Below are positions 1 to 8,577 of a stretch of 64,000 nucleotides of DNA, in pieces (the stretch's first letter is position 1; the number at the start of each line of letters is the position of its first letter). The DNA lies in the NCBI GenBank assembly GCA_016868315.1, contig VGHE01000001.1, positions 434,001 to 498,000 of the forward strand. The letters run 5' to 3'. The translations under genes were made by a program, and so were the position numbers. This DNA comes from Betaproteobacteria bacterium. Its GTDB lineage: Bacteria > Bdellovibrionota_B > Oligoflexia > Silvanigrellales > Silvanigrellaceae. The notes under the pieces were generated by a model. The model was not told where the DNA came from and ran no database searches. It saw only the letters and a program-made list of their open reading frames with translations.

Positions 1-1
1 T

Positions 2-181
2 CTCAACGCATTTGAGATTGAGAAACAGGATGAAGCACGCAACCGTTGGCAAAGAGCAGTAACGCAAATGAAACGTGTGCTCGAAACCGCAGAGGAGAGT
101 TTCGAAGATGTCGAGATCCACGCTCGAGATGCTGATGGTGATGGTTCAGGACGAGCCGCAGCGCCTCAGATCCGAATCTGA
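2..181 (+). CDS. C-terminal end of an upstream charged, helical protein (partial)
   Basis: The reading frame is open from the window edge to a TGA at 179-181 and gives 59 residues. The first part is highly charged and helical (EIEKQDEARNRWQRAVTQMK), typical of a coiled coil; the last 20 residues are Asp/Gly/Ala-rich. The start lies outside the window. Its last 74 bases overlap the next gene in another frame. Either the genes overlap, or this is one coiled-coil gene split by a frameshift near position 108. No function can be assigned. Confidence 0.5.
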   Translation, partial: LNAFEIEKQDEARNRWQRAVTQMKRVLETAEESFEDVEIHARDADGDGSGRAAAPQIRI

Positions 182-1022
182 AAAAGTCAGACAGCGCATC
201 CTAGCGCAGACAGCAGCTCTCAAGACTCGAGTTGAGGCTGCGGAGCGGCTTAGCCTGTTGTGGCGAGAATACTGCGAGGATCGTCGTAAGACAGAAGAAT
301 ATCTTGCGCTCGCCCGATCCGAGTACAAAGAGGTTTTGAAGAGAACTGAGACTGCGGCTCTTTCCGGACAGCCACGTCTCTATTGGTTCGCCAAGTCGAT
401 GTTTGCAAAGTTGCGCCGTCATTCACTTGAATATCAGGTTAGTGAGGCAAAGTTGAAGCTGGCGGCATTGCAGGCAGCGCGCGACAAACTCATTTCTGTT
501 GTTAAGCGCATGAATCTCGATGATGGCACTGCACTCACACACCTGCACGATTTCGACATCGCAGAGAAGCTGTCTGCGGAACATGCTCATTACATGGCGG
601 AGGCGTTTCTGCGCAGCGAAAAACTCCAGGTTGAGACGGTCTCCGTGCAGAAGAAGCTACTTGAACTCGATATTATCCTCAATAACGCAACCGCACTTGT
701 GGCTGAGGCAGCAGCTGCCACGAGTTCAGTTCGAGAGGGGAGAAGCCCCGTTGTCATTGATTCGGAAAAAATGCTGACTTCGCGTCTTCCTCACGTCGGT
801 TTTGTCAATCGCCCTAAACTTATGGCTCTCATTGACCAATGTGAATATGCTGCCGAGCATGCAGAGAAAGACCTTCAGAAAGTGAGAGACGGCCTTAAAT
901 GCGCCACCGAAGCTGCCATCGGAGGGCGTCCAACGCGCACGTCGCGCGATTGGATGGACTACTGCCGGACTATTGTTTGTCGGTATAAAGAGCAATCTGT
1001 GGAGCCGTCGACACCGCCTTGA
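108..1022 (+). CDS. Coiled-coil protein of unknown function
   Basis: A 304-residue protein, rich in Ala, Glu, Arg and Leu, with long predicted helices and coiled coil over most of its length. There is no signal peptide or membrane segment, so it is probably cytoplasmic. I chose ATG 108 because AGAGGAGAG at 91-99 sits about eight bases upstream; a GTG at 75 is an in-frame alternative without a good ribosome site. It starts inside the end of the previous frame. I do not recognise the family. It may form a scaffold or work with its upstream neighbour. Confidence 0.65.
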   Translation: MSRSTLEMLMVMVQDEPQRLRSESEKVRQRILAQTAALKTRVEAAERLSLLWREYCEDRRKTEEYLALARSEYKEVLKRTETAALSGQPRLYWFAKSMFAKLRRHSLEYQVSEAKLKLAALQAARDKLISVVKRMNLDDGTALTHLHDFDIAEKLSAEHAHYMAEAFLRSEKLQVETVSVQKKLLELDIILNNATALVAEAAAATSSVREGRSPVVIDSEKMLTSRLPHVGFVNRPKLMALIDQCEYAAEHAEKDLQKVRDGLKCATEAAIGGRPTRTSRDWMDYCRTIVCRYKEQSVEPSTPP

Positions 1023-1116
1023 CGAACTGACTTGAGAAAATCACTTGCCCGTTTTTACCATATCTATGTTTGCAGTTGTTTGAGCTTTGCCTGTTGATTT
1101 GAGGGAGTCTCTGATC

Positions 1117-2268
1117 ATGAGAATGAAGGTCTTGAGCGCGTTGAGCGCGTGTCTGTTGTCTGGTGGCTCTCTTGCAGCCCTGGCGGAAGCTCCCTCTTTG
1201 CGCGTTCCTTATCAGTTTACCTCTGCACGTCCTGCCTCACTTGGCGGTGCGTTCACAGCAGTTGCCGACGATCAAAATGCGTTGTTCTACAATCCCGCAG
1301 GTTTGGCTTATTTGGACTCCACGTTCGCAGCGCTTCTAGATTCTGAAGCCAGGGTCAGTGTGGGCTCGGGTGGCCTGTCGAGCGTCCTCGATGATTTCTC
1401 CAAAGGGGGGAAAATTTTGGGGGAGTTGATCGAAAGCAAGAACGATATATCTAAGGCTCTCGATAAGGTTGTCGAGCTCGGTGATTTGGCCTCGGGTCGC
1501 ACCGTTTTTTCAGGAGCAAAACTTCAAGGCTATCTCGTCAAGAAGAATTGGGGTTTTGCCCTGACTCCTTCCTTTGATGCGGGCGTTGGCATTCACTCTA
1601 AAGTCCTTCCCGAGACGCTCGACCTTGGATTTGTCGTGGATACAGATCTTCGTTTCGGTTATGCACATTCACTGCTCGATAGAAAGCTGAGTTTGGGGAT
1701 TGCACCCTACTACCGGTTGCGCGCGCAGGGGGGGCAAGCGAATTTGTCTCTGGCAGATGCCCTGTCTTCTTCATTAATCGATGATCAGATTTCAGTTGGA
1801 CAAGGTTGGGGTGCCGACCTTGGGCTGATGATTCGGCCTGTAGAGACCATGCAGCCAACATTTGGGCTTGCAATCATCAATGTCGGTGACACCAAGTTCT
1901 ACGATGCGCCTCAGTCACTCAAAAGAGAATCATCGAATAAGAAGCCTGATCCGCTCAAACAGGTTGTGAATGCCGGATTCTCAATTACGCCTGTCGAGGG
2001 GAGCGCATTCGTTCGCCTCTCCGGCGAATTGCGTGAAATCAATCGTCCGACCCCTGCAGAGTACAAGCCAGCTTTTGGTGTCGAAACAGGGTTTCGCTCT
2101 GCGTTCATTCGCACACTCGCGGGTCTGGGTTGGGGCAATGGTGGCTGGACTGCGGGAGTTGAACTCAGAACTTTCGTCAAATTTAGATTTGCAACGTACA
2201 TTGAGCCCAATCTCTTCTTTGATCGCGTGAATAATCAGCGCGTCTGGGTGCTTTCTGCGGGACTTTGA
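1117..2268 (+). CDS. Outer-membrane beta-barrel protein with a PorV/UPF0164-type N-terminal motif
   Basis: A 383-residue exported protein with a signal peptide (MRMKVLSAL... ending near ALAEA). After it comes the motif ARPASLGGAFTAVADD..ALFYNPAGLA, typical of the PorV/FadL-related family (UPF0164/TraF-like) whose members form outer-membrane barrels. The rest alternates hydrophobic and polar residues like beta strands. GAGGGAG at 1101-1107 supports ATG 1117 over an upstream GTG at 1087. The next gene, 38 bases on, also encodes a probable outer-membrane protein, so they may be co-transcribed. The cargo or role is unknown. Confidence 0.8.
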   Translation: MRMKVLSALSACLLSGGSLAALAEAPSLRVPYQFTSARPASLGGAFTAVADDQNALFYNPAGLAYLDSTFAALLDSEARVSVGSGGLSSVLDDFSKGGKILGELIESKNDISKALDKVVELGDLASGRTVFSGAKLQGYLVKKNWGFALTPSFDAGVGIHSKVLPETLDLGFVVDTDLRFGYAHSLLDRKLSLGIAPYYRLRAQGGQANLSLADALSSSLIDDQISVGQGWGADLGLMIRPVETMQPTFGLAIINVGDTKFYDAPQSLKRESSNKKPDPLKQVVNAGFSITPVEGSAFVRLSGELREINRPTPAEYKPAFGVETGFRSAFIRTLAGLGWGNGGWTAGVELRTFVKFRFATYIEPNLFFDRVNNQRVWVLSAGL

Positions 2269-2306
2269 GTTTGTCTAATCTCTGATCATTGAATGAGGTC
2301 TTCCCG

Positions 2307-3035
2307 ATGTACTTGAGCTCCAAAAATAAATCTCGCAAACAGCAGTTGATTCTTGTCGCTCTTTTCTCAGCCGTATGTTCTTCCTCTGGTGCATTTGCTT
2401 CAGATAAAGTTGCTCCTGCGTCTGCGACCCCATCACCGGCAGCAGCTCCGGCTCCGGATATCGCACCCGCCGTCACTCCTGCTGAAACTCCAGCCGCCGC
2501 AGAAGGTAAGAGTGCGGCCTCAGAACCAACACAGCCTGCCGAATGGGTTTATAACATGCGCGCGAGTCTCGGTGCGGCGCGCTCGGCAAAGGTGTCGAAG
2601 GAATTCAGTTCCGATCGCCTCGGTGCAGCAGTCTTCGCTGGCCATATTTTGCCAGAGGTGGAGCTTTCCCTGGGATTTGCCAAGACAAAGGACTTCACGG
2701 TTGGACTTTCGTACCATTCCTTTTCGGGAGTCGAAGTTGCCTCCGATAAGAGTTGGGCGCTTCAGTCGATCGGGACACAAGCGCGCACGATTCTTGATTT
2801 AGGGCTGACTCCTGGGTTGGATATCGCTGCTCATGCTGGGGTCGCTGTTCAGGTTCTCGTTGGCGAAGAGCAGAAGTCTAGGCAGGACTCTGTGAAGTAC
2901 GGATTCGCGGCAACTGGCGCTTCGTTTTTGCGCTGGTCTTGGATGGAGGCTGTTTATGTGTTGGGTGGTGTTGACTTGACCGTCGGAACCGCCTCGTCGT
3001 TTGCAGCTTCGGTGGGTTTGGAAACTAATTTCTGA
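2307..3035 (+). CDS. Exported protein with Ala/Pro linker and a beta-barrel-like domain
   Basis: A 242-residue protein. A signal peptide (residues 1 to about 32, ending in GAFAS) is followed by a roughly 50-residue Ala/Pro/Thr-rich linker. The C-terminal domain of about 150 residues has alternating strands and ends in Phe, a common last residue of outer-membrane barrels. ATG 2307 follows TGAGGT with seven bases between; an upstream TTG at 2289 has no ribosome site. The Ala/Pro segment resembles a peptidoglycan-spanning linker. It meets the next gene tail to tail with one base between stops. Confidence 0.7.
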   Translation: MYLSSKNKSRKQQLILVALFSAVCSSSGAFASDKVAPASATPSPAAAPAPDIAPAVTPAETPAAAEGKSAASEPTQPAEWVYNMRASLGAARSAKVSKEFSSDRLGAAVFAGHILPEVELSLGFAKTKDFTVGLSYHSFSGVEVASDKSWALQSIGTQARTILDLGLTPGLDIAAHAGVAVQVLVGEEQKSRQDSVKYGFAATGASFLRWSWMEAVYVLGGVDLTVGTASSFAASVGLETNF

Positions 3036-3036
3036 A

Positions 3037-3666
3037 TCACTTCGGTGCTGCTGCTGATTTCTTCACATCATCGAGGTTCTGGCTCTTAAACTCTTCGATT
3101 CCAACCGAACCCTCAATGGGCTGGCCTCCGCAATCAAGTGTGCCACCATCGAGCAGCCCAGCCTGCGACAGCGATGCTTTTGTACCCGGCAGCAGCAAGA
3201 GTTTACCATCAGCCGGAACTCCAATATTTGTAACATTCGCCGCATCAAAGCCATACTGCTGAAGTGATTTCTGGATGCTTTGATTTTCAAGTGAGATTTG
3301 TTTGAGAGCGGACAACAGACCCGTTGTAGGCTCGATCACAAACAGGTTTCTGAGTTCGTGACCCGTGTTGAGTGTTATCGCGTATTCATAACCAGCGACG
3401 GTTTCTTCGTTGAGAATGTAAAATTTTCTGTTTCGGTAATCTACCCCATTGCACTGGCCTGGGCATGCGACCCGGAGTCCTGACTTCGAGCTGGGATTTG
3501 CTCCGTCGACTCCCGGAGAAATCATGGCACACAAGGTCGCCTGACCTTCCTCTCCGCTCACAAGTTCCTTCGTCTTGGCTTGGTTGTATGAGCGAGGCTT
3601 ACAGGCAAAAAAGCCGCCACCAATTAACCCAACCACACTGGCTAGCATCAGTCTTTGATGAACCAC
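3037..3666 (-). CDS. Lipoprotein with a CKPRSYN N-terminus, function unknown
   Basis: A 209-residue lipoprotein. The signal sequence ends in the lipobox GGFFAC, and the mature protein would start CKPRSYN. The start is a GTG at 3666, preceded by GGGAGGGAA in the ribosome-site position; upstream in-frame ATG codons lack such a site. The mature part has several Cys residues (CAM, CPGQC, DCGG), suggesting disulfides in the periplasm. I recognise no family. The same CKPRSYN mature start occurs on the unrelated lipoprotein at 32281-34374. It is divergent from the small exported protein at 3795. Confidence 0.75.
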   Translation of the reverse strand: MVHQRLMLASVVGLIGGGFFACKPRSYNQAKTKELVSGEEGQATLCAMISPGVDGANPSSKSGLRVACPGQCNGVDYRNRKFYILNEETVAGYEYAITLNTGHELRNLFVIEPTTGLLSALKQISLENQSIQKSLQQYGFDAANVTNIGVPADGKLLLLPGTKASLSQAGLLDGGTLDCGGQPIEGSVGIEEFKSQNLDDVKKSAAAPK

Positions 3667-3794
3667 TTTGATTCCCTCCCGCGCAAACGTGCGCGGGTTT
3701 GATCGGAAAATTGGATTCTTTGAACAAGGAAAAAATTGCATCGTGCCTTACCAAAGTGACGTTGCTATAAGCCAGCAAAACGGAGAAGTGTTCA

Positions 3795-4274
3795 ATGCGA
3801 ATTGAAAAAACAAAAACATTCTGTTTTTTTAAAAATATTTTGTTTGTCGCTCTGCTGTCGTTTGCAGGGCTCTATTTTAGCTTTCGAAAGGTCAGCGCAG
3901 CAGTCGATGCGCTGCCTCGTCCCTTTCCAACGGTTACTGCAACCCGTCGTCCTCCTGCGCTGCAGCCCATTTCAGTTTCCCGTCCTGCCTTGCCCATGTG
4001 GATTGGCCAAGGTGAGTTGCACCCGCACATGGATGAATTTGTTTGTCGGGTGCGATGTGAGCGGAATTGGCTGGGTTACGACCTAGAAGTTCTGCAGGCG
4101 ACCCGTGGTGCTGAGGATTGGGTTTCATTCGAAGGCGAGGCAGTCCGCTGTTTTGAGGAAGAAGCGAATTCTCAGCAGTGGTTTCTGCACGCCGGTCTTT
4201 GGATGACCTCGGCTGATTCGCCTGAGGATAATCTCTGTTTCCTGGTACTCACGGCGAGTCGCCATGTTCCCTGA
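3795..4274 (+). CDS. Small exported protein of unknown function
   Basis: A 159-residue protein with an N-terminal hydrophobic segment (about residues 11-30) after a Lys-rich start, most likely a signal peptide ending near VSAA. A Pro-rich stretch follows, then a compact domain with four Cys that could form disulfides. CGGAGAAG about eight bases upstream supports the ATG. It is divergent from the CKPRSYN lipoprotein and is followed 81 bases later by a histidine kinase. No family recognised. Confidence 0.6.
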   Translation: MRIEKTKTFCFFKNILFVALLSFAGLYFSFRKVSAAVDALPRPFPTVTATRRPPALQPISVSRPALPMWIGQGELHPHMDEFVCRVRCERNWLGYDLEVLQATRGAEDWVSFEGEAVRCFEEEANSQQWFLHAGLWMTSADSPEDNLCFLVLTASRHVP

Positions 4275-4355
4275 TGGGCTGAAAAATCTTCAGCGTCGTG
4301 TTTGCTCCTGTGACCGATATCCTCCTCGTATGAAGAGACGGGAGTGCCTCGGGCG

Positions 4356-5450
4356 ATGATTTCATTTGCTGCCACACAGTATGCAGGTTTTCTTTTGTTG
4401 GCAGAAATTATGTTCTGCCTCCTGCTTTTCCGCAGCGAGCGTCTGCGAGTCTGGGCAGATGTGATTTGTTGTGGACTTGTTGGAGCATTTATTCATTTTT
4501 TGCTGCTTCAGTTTGGTAAAGTGCGCGCGGAAGAATGGGAAGTCCTTTCGGCTTCAATTTTGGTTTTGGGGTTTTCGTTTGTGGGCTGGTCTGCAACCCG
4601 CACTGGAGTTTATCCAAGCCAAACAGATCTCTTACGCGATGAGGGTAATTCGCAAGAGTTAGAGATACCACAGAGAGCAAACACATCCATGCATGATGAG
4701 CGTCTCAAGTTGATGGGTGCGATGTCTGCTCGTTTTGTCCACGAAATGAGCCAACCTGTCGCAATTATGATGCTACGGATCGATGAGATAAAACGTGCGC
4801 GCAAAAATCTTGATGAGAAGTCTCTCGAGAAATCCTTAAACAATATCGAAGTGCAAGTTCAACATTTGGTGCATTTGTCTAAGGCTCTCAAAGATTTTGC
4901 TAGCTCTGACTCCCAAATACAGCCAGGATTTGTGCAGCTTGATGAGATTTTTTCTCTTACAAAAAATCTCTGCGATGCTTGGACACTGATGCAAGGAATT
5001 GAAATGCGATGGCCCGCTAAAATTCCGGATATCGAGGTTTCAGGTGGAACGACACTCCACGCACAGGTGTTGATGAATCTGGTCAAGAACGCAGTTGATG
5101 CTGTTTCCGAGCTTCCCGAAGGACAAACACGCTGGATTGATGTGGCCATCATTGAAAGGGGTGGTGGTGTTGAAATTGCGATTGCAAATGCCGGGGCACC
5201 GATCAACCGAAAGGCGCAGAGCCGGCTCTTTAAGCCCTTCTACTCGACCAAACGTATGGGACAAGGGCTTGGATTAGGTCTTTCCATCTGTCAGCAGCTT
5301 GTGCACTCTCTTGGTGGTGAAATCTGGTACGACGAAACAGCCTCTTATCCGCGTTTCGTCGTGTGTTACTCATTTCTGCCTTCAGTGCGTAGCCGGATGA
5401 CAGAAAAATCCTCCACGGATGAGCAGCATTTTGATCGGAACGTCGCCTGA
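4356..5450 (+). CDS. Membrane sensor histidine kinase (orphan)
   Basis: About 364 residues. Three hydrophobic segments lie in the first 80 residues, followed by a dimerisation/phosphoacceptor region with the H box RFVHEMSQP (His about 129), the N box LMNLVKNAVDAV, a G1-type box with Asn instead of Asp (IANAGAPI) and the G2 box GLGLGLSIC. This is a complete HisKA/HATPase core with almost no periplasmic sensor loop, so the signal may come from the membrane. No response regulator is adjacent. ATG 4356 has GGGAG eleven bases upstream; GTG 4344 is an equally possible start. Confidence 0.85.
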   Translation: MISFAATQYAGFLLLAEIMFCLLLFRSERLRVWADVICCGLVGAFIHFLLLQFGKVRAEEWEVLSASILVLGFSFVGWSATRTGVYPSQTDLLRDEGNSQELEIPQRANTSMHDERLKLMGAMSARFVHEMSQPVAIMMLRIDEIKRARKNLDEKSLEKSLNNIEVQVQHLVHLSKALKDFASSDSQIQPGFVQLDEIFSLTKNLCDAWTLMQGIEMRWPAKIPDIEVSGGTTLHAQVLMNLVKNAVDAVSELPEGQTRWIDVAIIERGGGVEIAIANAGAPINRKAQSRLFKPFYSTKRMGQGLGLGLSICQQLVHSLGGEIWYDETASYPRFVVCYSFLPSVRSRMTEKSSTDEQHFDRNVA

Positions 5451-5457
5451 TAGGTTT

Positions 5458-6666
5458 TTAAAACCGGTAACCTGCTCCCAAGGAAAAGCTCAATTTTTCA
5501 ATCTGAGATTTGCTCAGCTGATCATTCACGAGTGGCAGAGAAAGTTTAACATTAGCATAGTCGAAGTTTAACTCGGCATACGCTCCGCGCCAGACCGGCA
5601 CATTAAGATTGATACCCGCAAAAATTGGCAAACCTTCGGTCTTAAAGTTCTCCGATGTGTTGGTGGCTTCACCATCCTCCAAGACTGGGGTTTTGTATTT
5701 CGTGCCCAGTCCCAATGCACCGGAGAGAGACAGGCGAGCATTTTGTCCGACAACGAGCCCCTGCTCGGCATAGAGTCCGAATCCTTGTCCGTTGAGCTCT
5801 CTCACCGCAGGAAAGAGGGCGTCGACATTTGTGCCGGCTTTTGCGAGTGTCGATTTGCTCGCGAGGCTATCAAGCAGCACAAGCCCAACCTCTGTCCATA
5901 GGCGAGCGTCTGAGGTGAGTGCACGTGCACCCCCACGAAATTGGTAGGCTGTCGTTGCAAAATTTTGGGTACCAATGACTTTACCTTCTTTGACGATATC
6001 CAGCGCGGGGCTCGTTGCACTGCTTGAAAAGACGACACCTGCGCTACCCTGCAAATTGAATTTCCCAAATCGCATAGGCTGGCGCGGAAAGGCGGCTGAT
6101 GCGCGCAAACCAAATCCGCGCTGGGTGTATCCAGGGCTGAGGAATTTGTTGAGAGCCAATCCTGGAAGTGATAATTGGTGCACAATGAATGCACCTGAGA
6201 GCGATGCGACTTCACTTATTTGAGTGCCGGAAGCAAGGGCGCTTGCAGCACTTGAAGAGGACAACGGGCGAATCGCATAGCCACTCAGTGATGAGCAATT
6301 CTCCTCACCAACAAGTACTTGTGCCATGAGTCGCGAGGAGTTTCGATTCACACGGACAAGCCGCACAATTGCAACGCGGTTCTGCCCTCGATCGAGAACC
6401 TCTGCAAGTTCGCCTTCATTCATGCCACGTATTTTAACGGGCACAAGGCAGGTCTTCTTTTGAACATTGCGGCTCCCTGAGCCGATTTTTCCAACTCCCA
6501 CCGTGTCACTGTTTTTCTTTGAGCGACCACTCTGTGCACTGGCCATTGAGCACAGGCTTCCCGGAGTAATGCATGCGATCCATAAGCAAATCCGCAGCAC
6601 GGATGCAGTCCGCTGCCACAAGACGGTGAGTTCCATGGGGTTGTTCCGGACATGATCTCGCTTCAT
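5458..6666 (-). CDS. Probable outer-membrane beta-barrel protein
   Basis: About 402 residues. An N-terminal hydrophobic export signal (ending near SMASAQ) is followed by a Ser/Lys-rich stretch, a small Cys-containing domain (residues about 60-130), then a long region of alternating strands that ends in GAGYRF, a typical barrel C-terminus with terminal Phe. The start is uncertain: ATG 6666 has GGAAA eight bases upstream, while ATG 6681 and ATG 6636 are alternatives. It converges on the histidine kinase with a 7-base gap. Family not recognised. Confidence 0.65.
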   Translation of the reverse strand: MKRDHVRNNPMELTVLWQRTASVLRICLWIACITPGSLCSMASAQSGRSKKNSDTVGVGKIGSGSRNVQKKTCLVPVKIRGMNEGELAEVLDRGQNRVAIVRLVRVNRNSSRLMAQVLVGEENCSSLSGYAIRPLSSSSAASALASGTQISEVASLSGAFIVHQLSLPGLALNKFLSPGYTQRGFGLRASAAFPRQPMRFGKFNLQGSAGVVFSSSATSPALDIVKEGKVIGTQNFATTAYQFRGGARALTSDARLWTEVGLVLLDSLASKSTLAKAGTNVDALFPAVRELNGQGFGLYAEQGLVVGQNARLSLSGALGLGTKYKTPVLEDGEATNTSENFKTEGLPIFAGINLNVPVWRGAYAELNFDYANVKLSLPLVNDQLSKSQIEKLSFSLGAGYRF

Positions 6667-6762
6667 GCAATAATTTTCCATAATTGCAGGAAAATCAGCA
6701 AGGTAAAAAATTGCAGGGCTGGAGCCAACGGTCTCGGTTACTGTTGAATGGGAGGGGGGCTC

Positions 6763-8577
6763 ATGATGTTCGCCAATAGCGTGTTGTCGACAGCGGCTGC
6801 AGCGAGCCTGTTTACAACTTCACCCTCTTTTTTCTCCAACCAGGAAGAGCATGGCTCGCGGCTTCAGCCGATGGTTCACGCGGAATCGCCTGTTATCGCC
6901 GTTGCGCCTGGATTTTCTGTTTTGCGCACAGGAAGTTGGGCTTGGGATGGTGTGCCCATCTATGGAACCTCTTTCAAATCTGCTGCTGTCTCGGAGGGGC
7001 AAACTCCCACATGGTTTGCCGGTCATTTTCCAAACGTTGGGATGAATCTCGATGCATTGAGCCTTTCTTCTGGCTTCGAGCTCGACCCGGAACAAGCGCG
7101 TGAATTCTTCTCCCGGCGATTGTCGCTGGGAAGTTGGGAAACACCCCTACCGAAACCGGTTTATGTTGCGAACAACCACCAGCTCGAGAGTTGGTGGCGA
7201 CTTGCGCTCCCCCAAGGAAGAATTTTTTGGATGCGCGAGCACGATTCCTTTTGGGGACAAGAGCAATTTCAACCGCTACATCTTACTGGCAAGGCGGTTA
7301 TCTATCGCGAAAATAAGGTGGTTTCAGCAAGTGCTGGGCTTGAGGAAATTGAACTGACAGATCTGATTGATGTCTCCTATCTGCGTACAAAATTGTTTCG
7401 TGTGTTGAACTGTCTTGGTGCTGCGCAGAGTTATAAAAAATGCGGGAATTATGCCCGTTCAAACAGTGGTGTGTACCGGTACGGCTTCGATACCCCAGAG
7501 CATTCCGAGATGGTGGCTTACTATTCCATCAATCGAGCTATGAAATGGCATCAGAGAATTCAGAGTCCTGAGCAGAAAACCTACTTCGAAGAGTTTGGTC
7601 TGAAAGGTCCACTCGACGTTTTTGTGCGTGTTGCGGATTCTCAAAACGCATTCTACATCGACGTCCCTAATCCGCTCGATAGCCCCAATCCTTTTATCGT
7701 TATTGGAACCGGTGAAGAAACTGATGATGGGAGCAGATTACGCTATCTCAGCAAAGATGCTGATGTATATATTCATGAGTTTGCGCACCATGTTATGTTT
7801 CGATCAATTAAGGAAAAAAGCGTCACGAAACAGGGACGAATCATCCAAGAGGGGCTCGCTGATTATTTTACTTATACGATAACAGGAAACAATTTTCTCG
7901 CAGAGAGTGTTATCGATTTCGGTGGTTCGCTCCGTCAGGGCAATAAAGCAACCATCCTGGATGAGAGCCTTTTTCCTCCATCAAGTGCAGAAGCAATGTA
8001 TGAGGTGGGTGCAGTTCTGAGTTCAGTGATTTGGAGCATGCGTGAAAATTCTGCGGAGTGGCGAGATGGCTACCGCAGAATAGACAAAGTCCTGTGGGAT
8101 TCCATTGACCTCGTTCCCGCGAGCGCAACGCTCTATCAACTCGCCTGCGCGATGTACATTACCGCAGGCAATTTTGAACGCTCCGAAAATATTCCCTCCG
8201 GCACTGTGCGCACACCTATGACAGACATTTTTGTGCAACGGAATTTCTTCGCGAGCAACACTCCCGCAGCCGGCGAGAATTGTCCGCCTATTAGCGCAGT
8301 CCTTCAGACAGCCGACTCGCGAGAGGGAGAACCAAGCTCGCTTCCTCCGGTGGAAACGCCCCGGACGCCCGTTCCTTACACGGGTGAAAGTTTGCCAGCA
8401 TTACCGCCTGTTTCTGGCAGTATCTATGTTCCACTCCAACCGCGGCGTCCGCTCTGCGGTACCATCGCAGCTTGGAGTGGCAAACAGAATGCTGCTCCAT
8501 TGTTGCTGCTGACGCCGTTACTTTTCATCGGATCGAGGCTTCGTAAATTGCTCCGATGGCGGCATCGCTGCCGATAA
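6763..8577 (+). CDS. Exported zinc metalloprotease (HExxH) with C-terminal membrane/Arg tail
   Basis: A 604-residue protein. The zinc-binding motif HEFAHH begins at His 338, and a third ligand is likely Glu 363 in EGLADYF, the gluzincin arrangement of thermolysin-like peptidases. The N-terminus is hydrophobic and suits a signal peptide. After a Pro-rich stretch the C-terminus has a Cys-Gly-Thr, about 14 hydrophobic residues, then an Arg-rich end (RLRKLLRWRHRCR), the tripartite layout of bacterial C-terminal sorting signals. GGAGGGGGG at 6751-6759 places the start at ATG 6763 (or 6766). Its last 53 bases overlap the convergent gene. Confidence 0.8.
   Translation: MMFANSVLSTAAAASLFTTSPSFFSNQEEHGSRLQPMVHAESPVIAVAPGFSVLRTGSWAWDGVPIYGTSFKSAAVSEGQTPTWFAGHFPNVGMNLDALSLSSGFELDPEQAREFFSRRLSLGSWETPLPKPVYVANNHQLESWWRLALPQGRIFWMREHDSFWGQEQFQPLHLTGKAVIYRENKVVSASAGLEEIELTDLIDVSYLRTKLFRVLNCLGAAQSYKKCGNYARSNSGVYRYGFDTPEHSEMVAYYSINRAMKWHQRIQSPEQKTYFEEFGLKGPLDVFVRVADSQNAFYIDVPNPLDSPNPFIVIGTGEETDDGSRLRYLSKDADVYIHEFAHHVMFRSIKEKSVTKQGRIIQEGLADYFTYTITGNNFLAESVIDFGGSLRQGNKATILDESLFPPSSAEAMYEVGAVLSSVIWSMRENSAEWRDGYRRIDKVLWDSIDLVPASATLYQLACAMYITAGNFERSENIPSGTVRTPMTDIFVQRNFFASNTPAAGENCPPISAVLQTADSREGEPSSLPPVETPRTPVPYTGESLPALPPVSGSIYVPLQPRRPLCGTIAAWSGKQNAAPLLLLTPLLFIGSRLRKLLRWRHRCR

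Noticed and set aside
4356-5450. Idea that the histidine kinase is inactive because G1 has Asn for Asp
   Set aside because: Asn variants (N.G.PI) are common in active kinases of the NtrB-like type, and the H, N and G2 boxes are intact.
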